The position numbers and the translations under genes are program-made. DNA of 7,878 bases from assembly GCA_013695495.1 (NCBI GenBank), contig JACDAK010000231.1, forward strand, positions 1-7,878. The letters run 5' to 3'. Source of the stretch: Blastocatellia bacterium (lineage in GTDB: Bacteria > Acidobacteriota > Blastocatellia > Pyrinomonadales > Pyrinomonadaceae). Below are positions 1 through 5,096 of the stretch, piece after piece (the first letter of the stretch is position 1; each line of letters starts with the position of its first letter). The notes under the pieces are model-generated. The model searched no databases. It was not told where the DNA came from and saw only the letters and a list, made by a program, of their open reading frames with translations.

Positions 1-91
1 GCGCGAGGTTATGAACCTCGGCGATTCGATCGTAGAACGTTTGCGGGTTTGCCCTTTTGGGTTTCGGACCGGCACTTACCATACTAGCCAT
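1..91 (-). CDS. Probable class I SAM-dependent methyltransferase, N-terminal 30 codons only (runs off left edge)
   Basis: On the minus strand an ATG at 91-89 opens a frame that stays open to the window edge, giving 30 residues. It begins with a basic, proline-rich leader (GPKPKRANPQ) followed by FYDRIAEVHNLA at residues 19-30. An F/V-YDRIA-x-VHNLA stretch just before the first helix is what I remember from class I SAM methyltransferases of the UbiE/MenG-like kind, where a DAGCGTG glycine motif follows some 20-30 residues later; that motif lies outside the window, so the function is inference. The start is 7 bases after the stop of the thioredoxin-like gene upstream, as expected for an operon. 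A second ATG three codons in (82-80) is an alternative start. The opposite strand is also open here but has no credible protein. Confidence 0.55.
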   Translation of the reverse strand, partial: MASMVSAGPKPKRANPQTFYDRIAEVHNLA

Positions 92-98
92 ACAAACA

Positions 99-1514
99 CT
101 ATTCTTCTGCCAACAGCTTTACGATCATTGCTCTAATCTCTGCCATCCGGGAAGAGCTGGTACCCGGCTCGATGTAACGCACGACGCCCTTTCGATCGAT
201 CAAAACTGCCGTGGGCAGCGCAGTGGCACCGTAGACGAGTTGAGACTGCTGATCTGTTGTCACGACGAAATCATACGGCAAGTTGTATTTAACCCTAAAA
301 CGCTTGAGAAACTCCAGTTCGTTCGCGTTGTCCGCACTCGCGCCATCTACGCGGCCGTAATAGCGTGTGACGCCGAGGATCGAAAAACCCTGGTCGCCGA
401 GATCTTCCTGCCACTCGGTAAGGTGCGGAAACGCCTCAAAACACGGAAGGCACCATGTTGCCCAAAAATCTAAAAGAACGACGCGCCCGCGGAATTGTGA
501 CAGCGGTCGTGCGGTGCCCGGAAACCATTTATCAATTGAAAGAAGTTCAGGTGCAGGTTCGCCCAGCAGCCTGTAATGCTTCTCGCGTTGTTTGAGCCTT
601 GCGATGGCTTCGTTCTGACCCCCGCGTGACGGCAACTCGCGGCCCGCCTGTAGCAGAGCCGACGAATAGGTTTCGAGGCCGAGCGCCTTACGGCCGGATT
701 CTATCCGGTACGTGATCAGTTTATTGGAGGCGTAGTAAAAGAATGTAGTGGAGCCTACGGATGCCGCGGTGTCTTTCATATCGATCAATACGTCGTCAGC
801 GGCTTTGGTGTTCGCGAGCTCGCTTTGCGATTCAAAAACGAGCATGCCGGTGTCGAGGATCTGATCGAGGGCGGCGGTGCGAAGAGATTCGTCGGCGATC
901 ATGAGCTTGGCGTTGCGGTACGCCTGTTCCGCGTGGGGGGCGGCCTCATCAAATTTCTTGTCGGCGAGGTAGGCTTTCGCGAGTTCGCCGTAGAGGCGGG
1001 CGAGCTCAGTGATACGGCCGGCCGGGCCGCGGCGGTATTCAGATAAAGCTCGTTCGGCCTCGGCCATTTTCTTTTGCTTGGCGCGGGCGATGATGACGAG
1101 TGAGCGAGCGGTTTGCTTGCGTTCTATATTATCGAAATCGCTGTCCGCGAAAACGGCGAGGTGGCGTTCGGTGCCTTCGAGATTTTCTGCGATCCAATGT
1201 AAAAGGCCAGTGTAGTATCGGTCCTCAACGGATAGCTCGGGCCGCTGTTCAGCGGTCGCGGCATATTTGGCGGCGAGCTGCTTTTGCTCCTTTTCGGTTT
1301 TGATGCGGAGCTCTTCGCTGTAGCGGACGTTGTTGCGTTCGAATTCGGCAAATTTTGTGCGGTTGTAGGCGTTCGCCTCTTCAAAGAGTTCTCTGATGGA
1401 GCGAGGTTCGGAGCTTTCGTTGGAGGGCGTCTCAGTCGTGTTTGCGGGGCCGACGCGGCCTGATTGGGCGAGCGCGGCTGACGCCAATAAAACTATGATC
1501 AGAAAATACTTCAT
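99..1514 (-). CDS. Secreted TlpA/ResA-type thioredoxin-fold protein with a large helical N-terminal domain
   Basis: The protein has 471 residues. Residues 1-16 form a signal peptide (short basic start, hydrophobic core IIVLLASAALA, probable cleavage before Gln17), so it should act outside the cytoplasm. Residues about 40-315 are charged, alanine-rich helices, with TPR-like stretches around 165-205 (RLYGELAKAYLADKKFDEA). The C-terminal domain, about 320-471, is a TlpA/AhpC-TSA type thioredoxin fold: GEPAPELL at 318-325, the redox motif WCLPC with Cys355 and Cys358, and the cis-proline loop ALPTAV with Pro434. Family knowledge predicts thiol-disulfide exchange on exported proteins, such as cytochrome c maturation or reduction of misformed disulfides; the partner is unknown. 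It is far longer than a classical ResA/TlpA (about 180 residues) because of the helical domain. It starts 6 bases after thiO and lies 7 bases before the methyltransferase-like gene. No clear Shine-Dalgarno is visible. Confidence 0.92.
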   Translation of the reverse strand: MKYFLIIVLLASAALAQSGRVGPANTTETPSNESSEPRSIRELFEEANAYNRTKFAEFERNNVRYSEELRIKTEKEQKQLAAKYAATAEQRPELSVEDRYYTGLLHWIAENLEGTERHLAVFADSDFDNIERKQTARSLVIIARAKQKKMAEAERALSEYRRGPAGRITELARLYGELAKAYLADKKFDEAAPHAEQAYRNAKLMIADESLRTAALDQILDTGMLVFESQSELANTKAADDVLIDMKDTAASVGSTTFFYYASNKLITYRIESGRKALGLETYSSALLQAGRELPSRGGQNEAIARLKQREKHYRLLGEPAPELLSIDKWFPGTARPLSQFRGRVVLLDFWATWCLPCFEAFPHLTEWQEDLGDQGFSILGVTRYYGRVDGASADNANELEFLKRFRVKYNLPYDFVVTTDQQSQLVYGATALPTAVLIDRKGVVRYIEPGTSSSRMAEIRAMIVKLLAEE

Positions 1515-1520
1515 CGATGT

Positions 1521-2633
1521 TTAGATGTTAACAGTTTTGGCTTGGGATGTGCGCTCAGGGAGGAACCGGCTACGCTCGGAGCCCGGGGTCTTGCCTTGCA
1601 CGTCGTCGGCGATGTAGGCGGCGGTTAAGGGAGCGAGGAGGATGCCGTTGCGGAAGTGGCCGGCGGCGAGATATAAATTTTCCACATCCGGAACGGGGCC
1701 AATGATGGGCGTGCCGTTTGGGGCGTGGGGGCGGAGACCGGCCCATTGGTCGACGATCTTTACGTGAGCCAGATCGGGAATGATCTCGGCGGCGGCGGCG
1801 TGGATTTCGCGTGCGGCGTCAGGTGTGGAGCTTTTGTCGAAGCCGGTGTTTTCGACGGTAGCTCCGACGAGGATGCGATCAGCGGAGCGCGGGACGAGGT
1901 ATCCGCGGGGCGAATAGATGACGTGGGAAAGATCGATGCCGGACGAGTTGAGTGCGATCATTTGGCCTTTTACGGGCTTAATTTGAAATGGCAAATGTTG
2001 CCCGCTGATTGTGATGAGGCTGCTCCATGCGCCGGTTGCAACGATCGTGGTGGCTGAGCGGAAGCTGGTAGCGGGGCCGGCAGCTCCTTGGGCTCGGCCG
2101 TTGTCGCTGAGAATCTCGCTAGTCTGAGTGTTTTCAATAATTCGGATGTTGTTGAGTTCGGCGTATCGGCGAAGGGCATTGAGCAATGCGCGGTTGTTGA
2201 CGTGGCCTTCGTTGGGGAAGAGGATGCCGTCGCGGACGTTGGGGGATATGTGCGGTTCGAGGTGCCTGATGGCGTCTGATGAGAGCGGTTGGCCGGACTC
2301 GACGGACGCGGGCGGATCTTCGTTAAATGACAGGCAGATGATGCCGTTGGTGTTCAGTTCAACTCGGACATCTGTTTCAGCCTGCAGTTCGGATATGAAG
2401 GCGGGATAAAGGGCAAGGGAATCATTGCAAATGCGGCAGAAGGCGGAGGTGCGTTGGGCTTCGATGTTGGGTGCGAGCATGCCGGCGGCGGCCCAGGACG
2501 CTTCGGTGCCGATGGTGCTTTGATCGACGACGGCGATGCTGCGTTCGCCGCGGCGATGAAGTTCGCGGGCGATGGTGAGACCGATGATACCGCCGCCGAT
2601 GATCAGATGGTCGAATGTTGCGATGTCCGACAT
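1521..2633 (-). CDS. thiO: Glycine oxidase ThiO (FAD-dependent amine oxidase, thiamine biosynthesis)
   Basis: A DAO-family flavoenzyme of 370 residues, the usual ThiO length. The N-terminal FAD-binding Rossmann motif is GGGIIG (13-18), followed by the ThiO signature ASWAAAGMLAP (45-55). Further landmarks are VKGQM (221-225), SPRGYLVPR (241-249), AGLRP (298-302) and GHFRNGILLAP (325-335). Tyr245, Arg301 and Arg328 fall where Bacillus ThiO has its substrate-binding Tyr246, Arg302 and Arg329 (positions from memory). The family oxidises glycine to iminoacetate (dehydroglycine) with release of hydrogen peroxide, supplying the C2-N unit of the thiazole ring. No other thi gene (thiS, thiG, thiE, thiC) is in the window; downstream genes are a thioredoxin-like protein and a methyltransferase-like protein. 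No Shine-Dalgarno precedes the ATG, and a TATTAT box sits so close that the message may be nearly leaderless. A related D-amino-acid oxidase with other substrates is the main alternative. Confidence 0.9.
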   Translation of the reverse strand: MSDIATFDHLIIGGGIIGLTIARELHRRGERSIAVVDQSTIGTEASWAAAGMLAPNIEAQRTSAFCRICNDSLALYPAFISELQAETDVRVELNTNGIICLSFNEDPPASVESGQPLSSDAIRHLEPHISPNVRDGILFPNEGHVNNRALLNALRRYAELNNIRIIENTQTSEILSDNGRAQGAAGPATSFRSATTIVATGAWSSLITISGQHLPFQIKPVKGQMIALNSSGIDLSHVIYSPRGYLVPRSADRILVGATVENTGFDKSSTPDAAREIHAAAAEIIPDLAHVKIVDQWAGLRPHAPNGTPIIGPVPDVENLYLAAGHFRNGILLAPLTAAYIADDVQGKTPGSERSRFLPERTSQAKTVNI

Positions 2634-2643
2634 TGTTTCAATG

Positions 2644-2649
2644 ATAATA
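2644..2649 (-). promoter_or_regulatory. Candidate -10 box (TATTAT) for thiO
   Basis: Read on the minus strand this is TATTAT, inside GTTTATTATCATTG. A start of transcription about 7 bases on would leave only about 4 bases before the thiO ATG at 2633, fitting the absence of a Shine-Dalgarno and suggesting a nearly leaderless message. No good -35 hexamer stands 16-18 bases upstream. The box partly overlaps the 16-bp dyad beside it. Sequence match only. Confidence 0.35.
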
Positions 2650-2663
2650 AACCGGACGGTTTA
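2648..2663. promoter_or_regulatory. 16-bp perfect dyad, candidate operator between thiO and icd
   Basis: TAAACCG-GA-CGGTTTA is a perfect inverted repeat with 7-bp arms around a 2-bp centre. It lies in the 76-base divergent intergenic region, 15 bases upstream of the thiO start codon and overlapping the edge of the candidate thiO -10 box. The compact symmetry is typical of a site for a dimeric helix-turn-helix regulator rather than of an RNA hairpin, since a 2-base loop cannot fold well. The regulator is unknown and no regulator gene is in the window. Confidence 0.4.
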
Positions 2664-2702
2664 GAGAAAACGGGGGCGTGTTCACGCTGGCGGCTTTTGG
2701 TT

Positions 2703-2711
2703 TGCTATTAT
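2703..2711 (+). promoter_or_regulatory. Candidate extended -10 promoter (TGCTATTAT) for the isocitrate dehydrogenase gene
   Basis: TG-C-TATTAT matches the extended -10 consensus TGnTATAAT with one mismatch. A weak -35-like TTCACG is at 2681-2686 with a long 19-base spacing before the TATTAT. Transcription would begin near 2718, downstream of the first in-frame ATG at 2710, whose first two bases lie inside this box. This argues that translation starts at the second ATG, 2740. The call is by motif only. Confidence 0.4.
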
Positions 2712-2739
2712 GAATAAAGAGCTTAGATCAGACATTTTT

Positions 2740-3744
2740 ATGGCTAAACATACTATTACGTTGGTTCCGGGTGACGGGATCGGGCCGGAGATCACTTCGG
2801 CGACGGTGAGGATAATCGAGGCGGCGGGCGTTGATGTTGACTGGGAGACGCATATTTTGGGAGCGCAGGCTCAGGAGAAATATGGTGAAACGCTGCCGGC
2901 GGACGCGATCGAATCGATAAAGCGGAACCGCGTTGCGCTTAAGGGGCCGATCATGACGCCGGTGGGTAAAGGGTTTACATCGGTGAACGTGGGGCTGAGG
3001 AAGGCGTTGGACCTTTATGCGAACGTGCGCCCGGTGAAGGCTCTGCCGAACGTGCCGTGCCGGTATCCGGAACTTGATCTGGTGATCGTGCGGGAGAATA
3101 CGGAGGGGCTTTATTCGGGGCTGGAGCATATCGTAATCCCGGGAGTAGTTGAGAGCCTGAAGATAATTACGGAGAAGGCTTCGACGCGAATCGTGAAATA
3201 TGCGTTCGAGTTTGCACGGGATAATGGGCGTCGGAAGGTTACGGCTGTTCATAAGGCCAACATCATGAAGCTCTCGGACGGGTTGTTTCTGGAGTGTTTT
3301 GAGCGAGTTGCAAAGGATTATCCGGAGATAGAGAAAGAGGACAAGATCATCGATAACTGCTGCATGCAGTTGGTGATGAGGCCGGAGCAGTTTGATGTTC
3401 TGGTGATGGAGAACCTGTACGGGGACATCTTGTCGGACCTTTGCGCGGGATTGATCGGCGGGCTGGGGCTGGCACCGGGAGCGAATATCGGCGAGCAGGG
3501 TGCGGTATTTGAGGCTGTACACGGTTCGGCACCGGACATCGCGGGGCAGGGGATCGCGAACCCGACGGCGATATTGATGTCGGGGCTGATGATGCTGCGG
3601 CACATCGGTGAAATAGATGCTGCGGAGAAGATCGAGAAAGCGATGCTAGCGGTGTTTGCGGAGGGTAAGAGCCTGACGCGCGACCTGGGCGGGACGTCGA
3701 ATACTGCGGATTTTGCGAGTGCGATCATCGCGCAGATGGGTTAA
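2740..3744 (+). CDS. icd: NAD-dependent isocitrate dehydrogenase (IDH3-like, isocitrate/isopropylmalate dehydrogenase family)
   Basis: From the ATG at 2740 the protein has 334 residues and opens with the family's usual MAKHTITLVPGDGIGPE. Landmarks: FTSVNVGLRK (79-88) with the substrate-contacting Ser and Arg, VRPVK (96-100), VRENTEGLYSGLEH (117-130), HKANIMK (171-177) with the catalytic Lys172, and NLYGDILSD (225-233) with metal-binding Asp229 and Asp233. Cofactor loop HGSAPDIAG (261-269) has Asp-Ile where NADP enzymes such as E. coli Icd have Lys-Tyr, so NAD is predicted. VRENTEG with SGLEH favours isocitrate over isopropylmalate dehydrogenase; homoisocitrate dehydrogenase is a less likely alternative. 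It would oxidise isocitrate to 2-oxoglutarate and CO2 in the cytoplasmic TCA cycle. A 10-residue extension to an ATG at 2710 is open, but that ATG overlaps a promoter-like box and adds nothing family-like. No strong Shine-Dalgarno is visible for either start. The gene is divergent from thiO. Confidence 0.92.
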   Translation: MAKHTITLVPGDGIGPEITSATVRIIEAAGVDVDWETHILGAQAQEKYGETLPADAIESIKRNRVALKGPIMTPVGKGFTSVNVGLRKALDLYANVRPVKALPNVPCRYPELDLVIVRENTEGLYSGLEHIVIPGVVESLKIITEKASTRIVKYAFEFARDNGRRKVTAVHKANIMKLSDGLFLECFERVAKDYPEIEKEDKIIDNCCMQLVMRPEQFDVLVMENLYGDILSDLCAGLIGGLGLAPGANIGEQGAVFEAVHGSAPDIAGQGIANPTAILMSGLMMLRHIGEIDAAEKIEKAMLAVFAEGKSLTRDLGGTSNTADFASAIIAQMG

Positions 3745-3787
3745 AAGGTGCAACTCGCGAGGTGCCCGGCCGTTCTAAGTAATAGGC

Positions 3788-3793
3788 GGAGGG
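3788..3793 (+). promoter_or_regulatory. Strong ribosome binding site (GGAGGG) for the small secreted protein
   Basis: GGAGGG ends 4 bases before the ATG at 3798. It is one of the few clear Shine-Dalgarno sequences in the window; thiO, icd and pepP lack one. It fixes the start of the downstream gene. Confidence 0.75.
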
Positions 3794-3797
3794 CCTT

Positions 3798-4199
3798 ATG
3801 TTGAAAAGAGTTTATTTGATTGCGATGGTCGCAATGATAGGAGCGGTTATCAGCGTAAACGGGCAAAAAGACGCGGAAGTGGTGGTTAAGCTCGCTGAAC
3901 AGGCGACGGTTTGCGAGACCGATCTAAAGGTCGAGTTTTTGGCGGTGGTCGAGGATTCGCGGTGCCCGGAGGGTGTTGATTGCATTCACGCAGGAAACGC
4001 GACAGTGCGGGTGAAGGTTACATCGAAGCTGGGCGAGCCGCAGATATTTACGTTCAATACGATGCGGAGCGATGAGACGTTCGAGTTTGAACGTTATGAG
4101 TTTAGCCTGATCGCGCTGGACCCGTATCCGAAGGAAGGTGTTGAAATGAAGAAAGAGGACTATACGGCGCGGATTAGGGCCGCGAAGAAGCCGGAATAG
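3798..4199 (+). CDS. Small secreted protein with a DSRCP-x3-DC-x3-G motif, function unknown
   Basis: The protein has 133 residues. Residues 1-22 are a signal peptide (LKR, then hydrophobic VYLIAMVAMIGAVISV, likely cleavage around NGQ, 21-23), so it is exported. The mature part is about 110 residues, alternating hydrophobic and polar as in a beta-rich fold. The clearest feature is EDSRCPEGVDCIHAGNATV (52-70), with Cys56 and Cys62 spaced like a disulfide pair and a further Cys39. I recall DSRCP-x-x-V-x-C-I-W-A-G motifs in many short exported hypothetical proteins and lipoproteins of Bacteroidota and Acidobacteriota; here Trp is replaced by His64. No lipobox cysteine is present, so it is probably soluble. 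It starts 53 bases after the isocitrate dehydrogenase with its own strong ribosome binding site and ends just before a terminator. No biochemical role can be assigned. Confidence 0.85.
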   Translation: MLKRVYLIAMVAMIGAVISVNGQKDAEVVVKLAEQATVCETDLKVEFLAVVEDSRCPEGVDCIHAGNATVRVKVTSKLGEPQIFTFNTMRSDETFEFERYEFSLIALDPYPKEGVEMKKEDYTARIRAAKKPE

Positions 4200-4221
4200 G
4201 AAAGTGTTTTGAGAACTTTGG

Positions 4222-4256
4222 AAAGGCTTTGCCATGTGGAATGGCAAAGCCTTTTT
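4222..4256 (+). terminator. Rho-independent terminator after the isocitrate dehydrogenase / secreted-protein genes
   Basis: A perfect 14-bp inverted repeat (arms 4222-4235 and 4241-4254, core AAAGGCTTTGCCAT) closes a 5-base loop GTGGA. The T run at 4252-4256 overlaps the stem end. It lies 22 bases after the stop at 4199. The opposite strand lacks a T run, so it is mainly a plus-strand terminator. It also separates this block from the minus-strand decayed gene. Confidence 0.9.
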
Positions 4257-4275
4257 ACTAGTTTGCGTGTTCGTC

Positions 4276-4586
4276 CTAATTAGGACAGGAAAGACGTGGG
4301 TTGAAGTCGTCGAACATTCCTGCTGGATTGTGCTGCCAGATCCAGGCGTGCAGTTCCCAGGGCGTCGGGGAGATAGAGAAGAATTTCGGGCTCGGCGGGG
4401 TCGAGTTCGCCGTCGAACAGCCGCTCAAAATTCATATAGTGAAATCCCATAGTCCCCAGCGGAGAGGAAGCGCAGGGGCTGACCTCCACGAAATCGTCCT
4501 GTAAAGCGGCGGCGTAGCGTTGATTGCTTGCGCCGAGACCGAGGACGGCGAGGCGGATGCGAAAAGGACGAGAGAGCTCGGATCAC
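4276..4586 (-). pseudogene. Decayed gene for a secreted protein ending in an H-x-W-x-W-Q-H-N-P-A-G-M-F motif
   Basis: No single minus-strand frame spans this region, but three frames each hold a convincing piece in the right order. Piece 1 (about 4575-4510) resembles a signal peptide end, LVLFASASPSSVSAQA followed by INAT. Piece 2 (about 4501-4373) reads DDFVEVSPCASSPLGTMG, then FHYMNFERL and DPAEPEILLY. Piece 3 (about 4370-4276) reads SPTPWELHAWIWQHNPAGMF, then DDFNPRLSC, with a TAG at 4276. I recall exported hypothetical proteins with C-x-x-x-x-G-x-MG-x-HY, then a D-x-x-x-PE-x-L-x-Y segment, and a final LHVWLW-x-HNP-x-GMF-x-x-NP-x-V-x-C. In those, some 40-50 residues separate the last two motifs; here almost nothing does, implying a deletion. 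At least two frame changes are needed. Function of the intact family is unknown to me. The bases from 4587 to the DoxX stop at 4683 show no gene or terminator I can support. Sequencing error cannot account for the missing middle as easily as decay. Confidence 0.75.
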
Positions 4587-4682
4587 GGCATTGGAATCTG
4601 CTGGCGGGCAGTATGAGGCCCGGCGGTAGCCGGTTCCCAAACTTTTGGGTGAATGCCTTGGCCATTTTAGGCCGGGGCGTTT

Positions 4683-5096
4683 TTACGTAAGGGGCGGGCG
4701 AGCGAGGAGCATAACGATAAGCATGAGGACGAAGTAAGGGACGAGGACGGCGGCGCCGGCGTAGTCTTTGGCGAGGCGTTGGCCGAAGAAGAGTGCGGTG
4801 ATGGATGCTGCACCGAGGACGCCGGAGTAGAAGATGAGTGTGAGGGAACCGGTTGCGAGGAAATAGATGACGCCGGCGGCGGCGAGGAAGCCGGTGGCGA
4901 GTTCGAGAATGGTGATGGTGCCGAGCATCATGGGAACCATGCCGGCGATGAAGGTTTTAGAAAAATGGCCGGTGAGCCATTCGAGATTGCCGGACCAGTC
5001 GAAGACCTTATCGAGGCCCGACTGGATGAAGAGGGTCGCCGTGAAGGCCGCGGCGAAAAGAGCGGGGAGATTGTTTGTGAGCTGGTCTAGCTGCAT
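4683..5096 (-). CDS. DoxX-like four-helix inner membrane protein
   Basis: The protein has 137 residues and is strongly hydrophobic, with about four membrane segments (roughly 8-27, 50-70, 74-103 as one long or two short stretches, and 112-132). The motif FIQSGLDKVFDW (23-34), an F-x-x-x-G-x-x-K-x-x-D loop after the first helix, followed by GNLEWLTGHF, is typical of DoxX/DoxD-like proteins. The length fits the family. Some relatives take part in quinone-linked thiosulfate oxidation or redox stress complexes, but most have no proven role, and none can be assigned here. Its ATG follows the pepP stop with no gap (TAGATG), so it is translated from the same message and probably by re-initiation. 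The two products have no obvious functional link. Confidence 0.8.
   Translation of the reverse strand: MQLDQLTNNLPALFAAAFTATLFIQSGLDKVFDWSGNLEWLTGHFSKTFIAGMVPMMLGTITILELATGFLAAAGVIYFLATGSLTLIFYSGVLGAASITALFFGQRLAKDYAGAAVLVPYFVLMLIVMLLARPPLT

Noticed and set aside
4..20. Hairpin CGAGGTT-ATG-AACCTCG
   Set aside because: It falls within the start of the methyltransferase-like coding frame (codons for AEVHNLA) and has no T run; most likely a coding coincidence.
57..473. 138-residue plus-strand open frame at the left end
   Set aside because: It is antisense to the thioredoxin domain with its WCLPC motif, and shows no protein family character.
2728..3603. 291-residue open frame on the minus strand opposite isocitrate dehydrogenase
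   Set aside because: Rich in Arg, His and Pro with no motif; it is the shadow of a well-identified gene and has no ribosome binding site.
4234..4452. 72-residue plus-strand open frame over the terminator and decayed gene
   Set aside because: It starts inside the terminator stem and runs antisense to the recognisable minus-strand protein pieces.
4635..4648. Inverted repeat CCCAAA-CT-TTTGGG after the DoxX-like gene, considered as a terminator
   Set aside because: The stem is 6 bp, the loop is 2 bases, and no T run follows on the minus strand.
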